Below are positions 9,807 through 18,942 of a stretch of 39,942 bases of DNA, in pieces. The stretch lies in the NCBI GenBank assembly GCA_031267245.1, contig JAIRZL010000052.1, positions 1 to 39,942 on the forward strand, read 5' to 3'. The DNA comes from Oscillospiraceae bacterium. GTDB taxonomy: Bacteria; Bacillota; Clostridia; Oscillospirales; Ruminococcaceae. The position numbers and the translations under genes were made by a program. The notes beneath the pieces were generated by a model. That model did no database searches, was not told the origin of the DNA, and saw only the letters and a list, made by a program, of their open reading frames with translations. Each line of letters starts with the position of its first letter. Position 1 is the first letter of the stretch.

Positions 9807-10879
9807 ATTTGGCCTTGTTGTTGCTGGCTGGGCCGGCCAGCTAGATTGGTAGGTGTAAAGCAGAAACACCAACCTTGCGTCGTTTACATCCCCTCGCCCT
9901 GTCGCCCGCTGTGTGCGGCAACAGCGCTTGCGTCCCTCGTTTGGTGGGTGACGGGAGCTGGAGCAGAGGGTAATTTTTGCTGCTTCCGGAAAGAATCGCA
10001 TCATCTGCTCTGTAGATGCAAATCGCAAAAACGAAGCCTAATACGTTTGGAATCTTCCGGCTGCTCGTAACGGAGCTAAATCGCTGCGTTGCTTGACCAC
10101 CAATTGCAAATGACGACAAGCAGTGCAGCTGGCGGCGAGTTCGCTCCAGGCGTAGGGATGAGGTCCCTGCGCGTAAAAAGCAGATCACAGCGCAGTAGCT
10201 TCGTCGCGGCGACAGAAGCTGGTTGACCATTGCAATGCGCGTCAAGTCGCCGCTGGGCCGCGGCCTGAGGCAGCCGACCCCGAGGGGTATTGGTAGCCTA
10301 AGTGAGGAGGGCCGACAGCCCTTGACTCCTAGTGGGGGCGCAAAAAAGAACACACCCCAACATTTCTTCCATTTTGTGCCGCCGCCGCTGTTTTGCGCTG
10401 TAACGGTTCCGGCGTCACATTGAGCCGGCTGTCGCTCTTTCATCGTAAAGTCACTTTGCAAAAAAACGATGGCCAATACCTTCAAGATCGGCAGATTGCG
10501 AGTTTGATGGCGCAGGGACTTATTGGCATCCGAACGAAGCAACCTAGCGATTGTTATAGTTTGCGTCTGCTGTGCCTTGCCTTGTGCTGAGTGCCCTCGC
10601 TTTTGGCGAAAGCGGAAAGATTCGGGTTGTTATTAACCGGAAGGAGGGTCCAATAATGAGCGGTAGTTGCTGCTTAACTTCGCCATTTCCGGCCGGCTGA
10701 CATGGCTTGCCAGTGCTTGGTGATCATGATATACTGAATTCATAGGTAGTAGCTGCTTTATGGTTTTCGAACGTGGCATTTGGGGCGTTGCTGAAGTGTC
10801 ATTTGTGTTGCGCTATTGTGGAGACGCTCGGCAGCAGTGGAGTGATTGTTGATTACAGTGCGAGGGGGACAGCGAAGCA

Positions 10880-11476
10880 ATGGAAATGCAATTTGCTGAT
10901 CAGTTATTCGCCAAGGGTATGAGCTTTATCTGCGGGGTTGATGAGGCTGGTCGTGGGCCACTTGCTGGGCCGGTTTGTGTTGCTGCAGCTATTCTTCCAA
11001 GGGTTTTTGATCTTCCTTTCCTTGATGATTCTAAGCGGCTTAGTGCTGGCAAAAGGGAAGATTTGTTTGGAATGATTACGCAGCAGGCTCTTGATTTTAA
11101 GATTGTCTTTGTTGATGAGAAGACAATTGATGAGGTTAATATACTTCAAGCAACCATGCGAGGAATGCAGGATGCGGTTTGTGGTCTTAAAACAAATCCG
11201 GATCTGGTCTTGGTGGATGGTAACAAAGCGCCTCAATTGCCGTTTCCGGTTAAGTGTATTGTGCATGGTGATTCTAAGGTGCCGGCAATTGCAGCGGCAT
11301 CGATTTTGGCCAAGGTAACAAGGGATAGATTTATGATTGAGCGTGCCAAGGAATACCCGGGTTACCTTTTTGAGAAGAACAAGGGGTATGGAACAGCTGC
11401 GCACATGGCGGCGATTGCTCATTTGGGGCTTTGTGGTATCCATCGCCGGAGTTTCTGTAAAAAGCTGATTCCCTAA
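10880..11476 (+). CDS. rnhB: Ribonuclease HII
   Basis: 'ICGVDEAGRGPLAGPVCVAAAIL', 'LDDSKRLSAGKRE', 'VHGDSKVPAIAAASILAKVTRDRFM'. Confidence 0.97.
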   Translation: MEMQFADQLFAKGMSFICGVDEAGRGPLAGPVCVAAAILPRVFDLPFLDDSKRLSAGKREDLFGMITQQALDFKIVFVDEKTIDEVNILQATMRGMQDAVCGLKTNPDLVLVDGNKAPQLPFPVKCIVHGDSKVPAIAAASILAKVTRDRFMIERAKEYPGYLFEKNKGYGTAAHMAAIAHLGLCGIHRRSFCKKLIP

Positions 11477-11871
11477 TGAGAAAAGTGAAAAATTTGGAGT
11501 CTGGCAGATTTGGCGAGCAGCTCATTGCAGACTATCTTAAAAGCAAGGGTTTTGAGATACTGCAACGGAATTACCATTCTAGGTATGGTGAGATAGATAT
11601 TGTGGCTCGGGATGATGTATATATTCTTTTTGTTGAAGTTAAGTTGCGGCGCGCAAATGGTATGGTGCATCCTTCGGAAGCAGTTAATGCTGCAAAGATG
11701 AAGCGGATTTTGAAGACAGCGGAAAGCTTTTTGTTGAACTTTGAATTGGTGAGAGCCTTGCAACCTCGCTTTGATGTGGCAGAAGTAGTTACGAATGCTG
11801 GAACAGCAACAATTAATTACATAGAATCGGCATTCGATGGGGAGCTTTTGGAAATGGGTGTCGCGGATTGA
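11476..11871 (+). CDS. YraN family (UPF0102) endonuclease-like protein
   Basis: 'GRFGEQLIADYLKSKGFEILQRNYHSRYGEIDIVARDDVYILFVEVKLRRANG'; start overlaps rnhB stop. Confidence 0.93.
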   Translation: MRKVKNLESGRFGEQLIADYLKSKGFEILQRNYHSRYGEIDIVARDDVYILFVEVKLRRANGMVHPSEAVNAAKMKRILKTAESFLLNFELVRALQPRFDVAEVVTNAGTATINYIESAFDGELLEMGVAD

Positions 11872-12455
11872 TTGATTTCGAGAAGGTTGCGTTTGAGTGC
11901 GCGTTTGGAATTGAATCGCAGCTTTGTCTATCTGATTGCGATGAGATAGTTTTTGCGGGAAGATCGAATGTTGGGAAGTCTTCTTTGCTCAACAAATTGT
12001 TTAATCGTAAGAAGCTTGCCAGGGTGAGTTCAATGCCAGGGAAAACGATCACAATAAATTTTTATAGGGTGCGGGATCTGCGTTTTGTAGATCTGCCAGG
12101 TTATGGTTACGCAAAGGTCTCCAAAGGCGAGGCGCTGCGTGTAGGCGCTCTTGTTAGTGGGTATTTTGCTGAGAAGCGTCGTATTAAAACGCTGTTTTTG
12201 TTGGTGGATATCCGGCATACACCATCGGTAGAGGATAAGGTTATGGTGAATATGCTACAGGAGCTTGCGTTGCCGTTCGTTTTTGTTATGACTAAAGCCG
12301 ACAAGCTTGCGAAAACGAAAGTGAACTCGCAGATGGCATTTGTTGCCTCGTCTTTCCGCAATTGTGAAGGGGTTGAATGTATCCCCTTTTCGGTTGTTAC
12401 TGGTTGCGGTGTTGAGCGAATGAAAGCAATCGTTAAAGAACTGGAAATGAGTTAA
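11868..12455 (+). CDS. engB: Ribosome biogenesis GTP-binding protein YsxC/EngB
   Basis: 'IVFAGRSNVGKSSLLNKLFNRKKLARVSSMPGKTITINFYRV', 'FVDLPGYGYAKVSK', 'FVMTKADKL'; TTG start overlapping yraN. Confidence 0.96.
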   Translation: MIDFEKVAFECAFGIESQLCLSDCDEIVFAGRSNVGKSSLLNKLFNRKKLARVSSMPGKTITINFYRVRDLRFVDLPGYGYAKVSKGEALRVGALVSGYFAEKRRIKTLFLLVDIRHTPSVEDKVMVNMLQELALPFVFVMTKADKLAKTKVNSQMAFVASSFRNCEGVECIPFSVVTGCGVERMKAIVKELEMS

Positions 12456-13562
12456 AATGAGAATTGGTTGAATTCCGTTTCTGTGGTTGCCAATTGGTTG
12501 CTATTGAAGAGGTGTTCCCATTTGATGCTTCGAAAAGAGCTTTCCGCGCGGTGAGGTACCCCGCGCTCCGGGAATGTTCGCCGTTGGCAAAACCTTTGCA
12601 AGAGGCTGAGGTTTGGGGGCTGGCAGGGAGTGCAGCGCCCTCTGGTTGTTGCTATCCTGTTTGATTCCCTGGTTAGGTGGTCCTGCCTAGGTCGCACGTT
12701 TGTTGCTGCTTGTTCTTGCTTGTTACCCATTCCCTGTTGCTCTGCCTCTGAGCTTGCGTTGCTTCTGACGCCTGTTGGGTGATTTGCGTTGTCGGGCCTT
12801 ACCTTTTTTTGCATCCCGGTTCTTGCCTTGGTCCTTGTTGCGCCTCTGCTGTGCCCCCCCTCCTCAGCTCGCACGCTTTTTGTTGCTTGCTGTTGCTGTT
12901 CCGGCAAACAAACCCATTCCTTTGCCGGGGAATCCTCGCATGTTGGATGATTTGTCAGCCAACATGGGAGGCCAGTGGCACGAGCGAGCACGCTGGTGAA
13001 TTCTAATAGTGCTCGCCAATGGTCAAGCGCACTCCTTTGCTTTTTCAAAATAAGCGCATTGAACAAACCAGATGTTACGCCTCTTTAATGCTAAAATGCC
13101 CGGCACAAGCCTTTGCAGAAGCCGCGCATGAATGCTCCCTTGTCATTGGTAACTGAACCCACTGGCTCAATGCGCCAATCCCTTTTTCGCTAAAAAAAGA
13201 GCGCTTTTCCAGCGCAACGTTAACAAGCCACATCGGTTGAATTATCACTCGTAAGGGACGGCAATTATGCCGCGCTTCTCTGTTTGCCCGTTGACCGGAC
13301 AGCGTTCTGTGGATCTTGCCATCAACCTTCATTTCATCACAATAATTGTGATTGCAGATGCTGTTATCCGCTGGATAAGTTTGGCTCTCCTGGGAAGTTT
13401 CGCTTTCTTTTAAGTCAAGTAAAGAACGGGGCGAAAAGCAGACTGCTTGGGGCGTAGAATGACAATGCTGACAAGCGAATTGTTTTGGGGATTGATAATT
13501 GCGAAATCTGTTCACCGACCGGAAGTCTGCTGTATTCATATAAAAAGGGGGCTGGAAGTGAA

Positions 13563-14042
13563 TTGGAGCGCACGCGATTGAGCTGGGATGAATATTTCAT
13601 GAAGATAGCCTTTTTGACTGCTGAGCGGTCGACTTGTCTGCGGCGACATGTGGGGGCGCTTGTGGTTAAAGACAGGCGGATTTTGGCGACAGGATATAAT
13701 GGTGCCGGTGCTGGGTTGAAAGATTGCCAAGAGGTGGGTTGCATTCGCGACAGATTGGGAATTAAATCCGGGGAACATCAGGAAATCTGTCATGCAATTC
13801 ATGCGGAGCAAAATGCAATTATCCAGTGTGCTATTTATGGTGGGCAGATAGCCGGGTCTACGGTTTATTGCACTCACTCTCCATGCGTTATTTGTGCAAA
13901 AATGATTGTTAATGCGCTGGTCGCACGGGTTGTTTGCTGCCATAGCTACTCAGAAGAAGCGTTTTTGAAATTGTTTGAAGAAGCGAAGATAGGCTATGAT
14001 GTTATGCAAATGCCGGAATTGACGATCATTGCAAAGGTTTAG
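13563..14042 (+). CDS. dCMP deaminase / ComEB family cytidine deaminase-like protein
   Basis: 'SWDEYFMKIAFLTAERSTCLRRHVGALVVKDRRILATGYNGAGAG', 'CHAIHAEQNAIIQCA', 'VYCTHSPCVICAKMIVNA'; TTG start proposed, ORF open from 13485. Confidence 0.92.
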   Translation: MERTRLSWDEYFMKIAFLTAERSTCLRRHVGALVVKDRRILATGYNGAGAGLKDCQEVGCIRDRLGIKSGEHQEICHAIHAEQNAIIQCAIYGGQIAGSTVYCTHSPCVICAKMIVNALVARVVCCHSYSEEAFLKLFEEAKIGYDVMQMPELTIIAKV

Positions 14043-14056
14043 CAGGAGGTTTGGGG

Positions 14057-14740
14057 ATGCCAAAAAAAGTTTTTTTTATTGTTGGCCCTACGGCCTCCGG
14101 GAAAACCGCATTTTCTTTGCAGTTGGCTGGCCTTTTGAATGGCGAGGTTGTTAATGCGGATTCGATGCAGATCTATCGAAAAATGGATATTGGAACTGGT
14201 AAACCATCAAAAGAAGAGCAATCTGTGGTTGCGCATCATCTATTTGACATACGAGATCCAAGCGAATTGTTTAGTGCTGCGGAATACAAAGAGTTGGCGC
14301 TAGAAAAGATCAATGAGGTTTGGAGTCGCGGCAAAACCCCAATTATAGTTGGGGGAACGGGGTTGTATATTAATGCGCTGGTTAATAATCTGGATTTTGC
14401 GAGTGATGGTAATCTTTGGAGCAAGCAGAATAAACTTTTTGAGCCTTTCATTATTGGGTTGAACTATAAAGATAGAAGCAAGCTTTATGAAATGATTAAC
14501 CTTAGAACTGACTTGATGATGAAAGCAGGATTGCTTAAGGAGGTTCAAAATGTGCTTTCCGCTCGAGTTGGCATCACGGCAAGCCAAGCAATTGGATACA
14601 AAGAGTTTGCGGGTTTCTTTGCTGGAGAAATGAGCCTGTGCGATGCCGTTGCGCTTGTTAAAAAAAATAGTCGAAACTATGCAAAACGGCAGATTACCTG
14701 GTTTCGGAAGTTGCCGAATGTTCATTGGATCTGCAGATAA
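14057..14740 (+). CDS. miaA: tRNA dimethylallyltransferase, internally shortened
   Basis: 'FFIVGPTASGKTAFSLQLA', 'VNADSMQIYRKMDIGTGKPSKEE', 'IIVGGTGLYINALV', C-term 'YAKRQITWFRKLPNVHWI'; AGGAGG RBS; lacks the HPND/RRxxRALEV region. Confidence 0.92.
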   Translation: MPKKVFFIVGPTASGKTAFSLQLAGLLNGEVVNADSMQIYRKMDIGTGKPSKEEQSVVAHHLFDIRDPSELFSAAEYKELALEKINEVWSRGKTPIIVGGTGLYINALVNNLDFASDGNLWSKQNKLFEPFIIGLNYKDRSKLYEMINLRTDLMMKAGLLKEVQNVLSARVGITASQAIGYKEFAGFFAGEMSLCDAVALVKKNSRNYAKRQITWFRKLPNVHWICR

Positions 14741-15354
14741 TTTGTTTTTTGTTCACTGGCCGGCAACACCAAGGATCCGTTGTCAGGAAGTGGCTGGCGG
14801 CTTGGGAATGCCATTTCGTGGGGGCGAAATGCAAGCAGCGACACAGGTACTACAAAGTTGTTTTAATCGGCGGCATGGTTTGCCAAAGCGCATCGTGGGA
14901 TCGTTGGGCACGCGAAGAAACAAAGCTGATCTCCGTGCGAAACTCCCACGTGGGTCAGCAATGGATGACAGCGACTAAGATTCTTTGCCATATGACGGTC
15001 TGTTTTGGGAAGGCCCTTTTTGTGGGAGAGCGAAATGTATCCATTGTGGCATGAAGAGGGTGGCGCTACAAAGATGTTTTAATCGGCGGTGTCGTTTCGG
15101 TCGGTCACTGGTAGGAACACACACAAAAGAGGGAGACCTTCAGTGGGCAGCGAGTCTTCGCATCCAAAGACGATATAAAGAAGAAAAACTTACTCGTCAA
15201 CCAACTTCTTGCAGCGCTTTTCTCATTACCATACTTCCACTTACTCTGTAAGCTTGCGATTGAATTTGGATGCCCATCGGTGAGTTGTGATTGGCACCGC
15301 CGGTGCTGAAGATATGACACCGGTTAGGCCCGTTGGAGATGGGGAATTTTGCAA

Positions 15355-15383
15355 TTGACAAATGCGTTTTGCGTGTGTATAAT
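15355..15383 (+). promoter_or_regulatory. Consensus sigma70 promoter for the tRNA cluster
   Basis: TTGACA (15355-15360), 17 nt spacer, TATAAT (15378-15383); first tRNA begins at 15405. Confidence 0.9.
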
Positions 15384-15404
15384 AATAAAGCTTGGTGTCT
15401 TTTT

Positions 15405-15480
15405 GGGAGCATAGCTCAGCTGGTAGAGCATCTGCCTTACAAGCAGGAGGTCACAGGTTCGAGCCCTGTTGCTCCCACCA
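15405..15480 (+). tRNA. tRNA-Val (anticodon TAC)
   Basis: GGGAGCA/TGCTCCC acceptor, anticodon loop CTTACAA, CCA encoded. Confidence 0.97.
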
Positions 15481-15485
15481 GTTGC

Positions 15486-15562
15486 GGCCCGGTAGTTCAG
15501 TAGGTTAGAACGCTAGCCTGTCACGCTAGAGGTCGTGGGTTCGAGCCCCATCCGGGTCGCCA
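15486..15562 (+). tRNA. tRNA-Asp (anticodon GTC)
   Basis: GGCCCGG/CCGGGTC acceptor, CTAGC-CTGTCAC-GCTAG, CCA encoded. Confidence 0.97.
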
Positions 15563-15570
15563 GTGTGCGC

Positions 15571-15646
<76 letters not shown>

Positions 15647-15654
15647 GATACTTT

Positions 15655-15730
15655 GCGGATTTAGCTCATCCGGTAGAGCGCCACCTTGCCAAGGTGGAGG
15701 TAGCGAGTTCGAGCCTCGTAATCCGCTCCA
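15655..15730 (+). tRNA. tRNA-Gly (anticodon GCC)
   Basis: GCGGATT/AATCCGC acceptor, CCACC-TTGCCAA-GGTGG, CCA encoded. Confidence 0.97.
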
Positions 15731-15784
15731 TTTTGTTTTTTACGGCGTTTAGAGCCGAACAAAGAGATTGGCTGCTTGCCGTTT

Positions 15785-15860
15785 GCGGATTTAGCTCACC
15801 CGGTAGAGCGCCACCTTCCCAAGGTGGAGGTAACGAGTTCGAGCCTCGTAATCCGCTCCA
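15785..15860 (+). tRNA. tRNA-Gly (anticodon CCC), near-identical copy of the preceding tRNA-Gly
   Basis: Only 3 differences from 15655-15730, including the anticodon: CCACC-TTCCCAA-GGTGG. Confidence 0.95.
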
Positions 15861-15865
15861 ATGTT

Positions 15866-15938
15866 GGCACCATGGCCAAGTGGCAAGGCAGAGGTCTGCA
15901 AAACCTTTATCCCCGGTTCAAATCCGGGTGGTGCCTCC
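15866..15938 (+). tRNA. tRNA-Cys (anticodon GCA)
   Basis: GGCACCA/TGGTGCC acceptor, anticodon loop CTGCAAA, TCCA end. Confidence 0.96.
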
Positions 15939-16175
15939 ACAACAACAAAACGGTTAAGTGGTTTTTTCACTTGGTCGTTTTGTTTTTTATTCTGCCAAAT
16001 TGTTGAGTCGTTGAACAGATGGGCTTTAAAGTGGGTGCAATTCGGGGAAGATCTCGCGCAGGCGCTGATTGTTAGCTGGCGGACCCAAGCAAGAATTGTT
16101 GTGTAAAGTAGACCAGCAGAGCCCAAATAAGTTCCATTGCAAGCCCACAATTAGCCCGCCCTTCGTCATTATTCC

Positions 16176-17010
16176 AGTTGGCAAGTTTTTGAAAATGTTA
16201 TAAGCAAATGCGATCAATGTTGAGCAAAAGCAAGCGGTATCAGCGCTGTTATCGCGAGGTTGCTCTCCTGTTGTGGAAGCCTTGTGTGAGGGCGAGCGAA
16301 CGCCATCGGTGAATTGCCAACTTGCGGGAATTAGTCATGCCGGCAATCTTGGCGCGCTGAGCAAATTTTCTTCGTATTTGTTGGTAGATCATCGCCAATC
16401 TGCAGCTCGATATATGCGTTTCGGTTTTTTTGCTTCCTGCTGTCTTCGTTAGCGCAATCCGCAATCACCAGCTGCTCTAGACTCTTTAATGGGCAACCGC
16501 TCTTTATGATCTTGGTCAGCGAAGGGTTTTGCCCTACTTTCTTGATACTGTTGTTGCAAAACAGCGTACACAGCTGCGGCTTGGAACTAACGGGCAAAAA
16601 AGCAACGCGCAGCTAATCAGCACGGTCCTGTGTTTTTTAGCAATGACGAAGCTGCGTGGCTGGTTATTGTGGGCTTATCTAGGCCTCCACCCATCGCCGC
16701 TACGGGGCAGCTTCCTTCGTTGGGCATCCTAGCTAGCTGTTGCTGACACTCGTTGGGGTTCAACCAAGCTTCAAAATCGCTGCCGTCTTATGAACTGACA
16801 ACTAACATGCCATGGCGAAACTTGCTTCGTTGCAAGCTGTTGCAAATAAATGCGAACAGCGTTGAGCAAAAGCAAGCGGTATCAGCGCTGTTATCTCACC
16901 CGCTCTCCTGCCTGTTGGGGGAAGCCTTGCTGGGAGGGGCGAGCGGACGGCATTGGTGATTGCCAAGCTTGGCGCGCCGCGCAAACTTTCTTCGCTGCAG
17001 CTTCCTGGCA
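16176..17010. repeat. Two diverged direct copies of a non-coding repeat, offset about 642 bp
   Basis: 16176-16380 and 16810-17010 share 'gttgagcaaaagcaagcggtatcagcgctgttat' plus diverged flanks 'gctctcctg..gttg.ggaagccttg...gcgagcg.a.cg.cat.ggtga.ttgcca'. Confidence 0.85.
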
Positions 17011-17074
17011 AAGAATCTGCTTTTGCAATTAATAACTGTGATGGTAGCCACTGGGCGCTCACGCACAATGGCAC

Positions 17075-17103
17075 TTGCGCTTTTATGGCAATCATGTTAT
17101 ACT
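17075..17103 (+). promoter_or_regulatory. Putative promoter upstream of nusA
   Basis: TTGCGC (17075-17080), 17 nt, TATACT (17098-17103), with TG extended -10 (TGTTATACT). Confidence 0.65.
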
Positions 17104-17124
17104 TTTTAAGATAAAGTAGGAGCG

Positions 17125-17155
17125 GAGTGAGGGTACATCTCACTCTTTTTGTTTT
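17125..17155 (+). terminator. Intrinsic terminator/attenuator in the nusA leader
   Basis: GAGTGAG-ggtacat-CTCACTC (17125-17145) followed by TTTTTGTTTT, about 22 nt after the -10. Confidence 0.75.
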
Positions 17156-17231
17156 AAGGTTGCCTGTTGTATTTTGAGGAGGTTGAGGGGCGATTTTTTG
17201 TTTGTTTTAAAATGTAGCCCATCAAAAAATT

Positions 17232-18317
17232 ATGGATAAGAGCAGTTTTTTTGTGGCATTGAGAGAGCTTGCCAAAGAAAAAGGATTAAGCGTTGAATGC
17301 CTTATTGAAAAGATAAAAGCAGCTATGTTGATTGCTGTAAAAAGGGAACATAGCAATCTGCAGAATGCCTTTATCGAGATTAATGAATCAAGTGAACAAT
17401 TTGATGTTGGTATCGAAAAGATGATTGTGGACGAGGTTGCGGATCCGGAAAATGAGATTAGCCTCAAAGAAGCAACAAGAATATCTAAGAATGCAGCGAT
17501 TAACCAGCCCATGCAAATCCAACTAGACCCCAAAAAAGTGGGTAGAATAGCAGCCCAAGCCGCCAAACAAGTGATCAAGCAAGGAGTTAGAGAGATTGAG
17601 CACAACAAAGAATACCTTGAGCTAAAAAAACACGAGGGCCAGATTGTAACCGCGCATGTTAGCAAGCTAGAAGATAATCTAGCCCAATTCACCACAATTG
17701 GCATCGACGGAGTTGATGTGGTGCTGCCAAAAAATGAACAACTTGCTGGGTATCAACTAAACGAAGGCGACTTGATAAAAGTTTATATATCAGAGGTGCG
17801 AAACACCGAAAAGGGCCCAAAAGTAATGGTATCAAGAACAAACTCGGAATTTATTAAAAAACTATTTGAACTCGAGATCCCAGAAGTGGCGGATTCAACT
17901 ATCACAATCATGGCAATAGCCAGAGAACCTGGTCTGCGAACCAAGGTGGCCGTGCAAAGTACGCATCCAAAGGTGGATCCAGTGGGCACCTGTATCGGTC
18001 AGAAAGGCGCGCGAATAAATCGAATCGTTAAGGAATTAGGTGATGAAAAAGTCGATGTGATTCGTTACGAAGAAGATCCGGCGGTATTTATTCAATTAGC
18101 GCTACTGCCAGCTGTTGTTGAAAGGGTATTTGTAACAAGCGAAGCCGACAAAGAGTGTGTAGCAATTGTACCGTCGAATCAGGTTTCTTTGGCGATTGGG
18201 AACAAAGGGCAGAACGTGCGCTTGGTTGCAAAACTTACTGGATACAAAATAGACATTCGAGCAGAAGAGCTGCCAGCCGTATCTGATGATGAGGTTCAGA
18301 ATGAATCAGAAGTGTGA
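17232..18317 (+). CDS. nusA: Transcription termination/antitermination factor NusA
   Basis: S1 and KH regions: 'EGQIVTAHVSKLEDNLAQF', 'REPGLRTKVAVQSTHPKVDPVGTCIGQKGARINRIVKELGDEKVDVIRY', 'LAIGNKGQNVRLVAKLTGYKIDIRAEE'. Confidence 0.97.
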   Translation: MDKSSFFVALRELAKEKGLSVECLIEKIKAAMLIAVKREHSNLQNAFIEINESSEQFDVGIEKMIVDEVADPENEISLKEATRISKNAAINQPMQIQLDPKKVGRIAAQAAKQVIKQGVREIEHNKEYLELKKHEGQIVTAHVSKLEDNLAQFTTIGIDGVDVVLPKNEQLAGYQLNEGDLIKVYISEVRNTEKGPKVMVSRTNSEFIKKLFELEIPEVADSTITIMAIAREPGLRTKVAVQSTHPKVDPVGTCIGQKGARINRIVKELGDEKVDVIRYEEDPAVFIQLALLPAVVERVFVTSEADKECVAIVPSNQVSLAIGNKGQNVRLVAKLTGYKIDIRAEELPAVSDDEVQNESEV

Positions 18318-18567
18318 GCGGATGTGTGCCAGCTGTAGGGCCCATGAGCAGAAAAAGAATCTGTTTAGATTTGTGAGGCAATCAGGTGTGGGGGTTGTCT
18401 TAGACAATGAGCAACGCTGCGCAGGAAGAGGTGTTTACCTCTGCAAGAAACATGCATGCATAGCAAAAGCAGCAAAAACAAATGTGTTTTCGCGCATATT
18501 CAAGGTGCAGGTTCCTAATGTTTTTTTTGCAACATTGTGCGACCAAGTGGCAAAAGGAGACGAATGA
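18301..18567 (+). CDS. ylxR: YlxR family (DUF448) RNA-binding protein
   Basis: 'RMCASCRAHEQKKNLFRFVRQ', 'GRGVYLCKKHACIAKAAKTNVFSRIF'; directly downstream of nusA. Confidence 0.93.
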   Translation: MNQKCERMCASCRAHEQKKNLFRFVRQSGVGVVLDNEQRCAGRGVYLCKKHACIAKAAKTNVFSRIFKVQVPNVFFATLCDQVAKGDE

Positions 18568-18875
18568 TGGAAGCAGAGCGCAGAAAACTTAACGATGCCT
18601 TGTCTATGGCATGCAAAGCCGGCAAGGTAGCTTTGGGGTTCGATGCGTCCCGGCTACTAATAAAAAAAGGCAAGGTTTCTTTGCTACTGATTTCTGCCGC
18701 CCTTTCCAGCCGAACAAAAAAACAGATCACAAAAACAGCCGGTGATCTTCAGGTGAAATGCAAGGAGATTAATATTGACCTCACAGATTTTGGAAAGATA
18801 ACGGGAAAGTGTACAGGCATTGTTGCCATTGCGGATCCCAGCTTTGCTCGCAAGATAGATGTCTTGGCGCTATGA
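18564..18875 (+). CDS. L7Ae-family ribosomal-type protein (YlxQ-like)
   Basis: 'LNDALSMACKAGKVALGFDASRLLIKKGKVSLLLISAALSSRTKKQI'; ATGA overlap with ylxR. Confidence 0.88.
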   Translation: MMEAERRKLNDALSMACKAGKVALGFDASRLLIKKGKVSLLLISAALSSRTKKQITKTAGDLQVKCKEINIDLTDFGKITGKCTGIVAIADPSFARKIDVLAL

Positions 18876-18942
18876 AGTGAGTTTGTGTTGCTTAGATGCA
18901 AAAAAACCACGCCAGATCAAATCAAAAAATAGGGATTTTTTA

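Noticed and set aside
9841-10542. 233-aa minus-strand ORF between recG and rnhB
   Set aside because: Composition (Arg/Ser/Pro/Cys-rich, no domain) and overlap with several hairpins indicate a chance ORF in GC-rich non-coding DNA.
13075-13539. 154-aa minus-strand ORF with several Cys/His ('FACQHCHSTPQ', 'ICNHNYCDE')
   Set aside because: Overlaps the region just before the dCMP deaminase gene, no RBS, Cys/His spacing does not match a zinc-finger family I know.
17127-17177. GTG-started leader peptide (MRVHLTLFVLRLPVVF*) in the nusA leader
   Set aside because: SD-like AGGAG is too close to the GTG and the ORF overlaps the terminator hairpin; the hairpin explanation is simpler.
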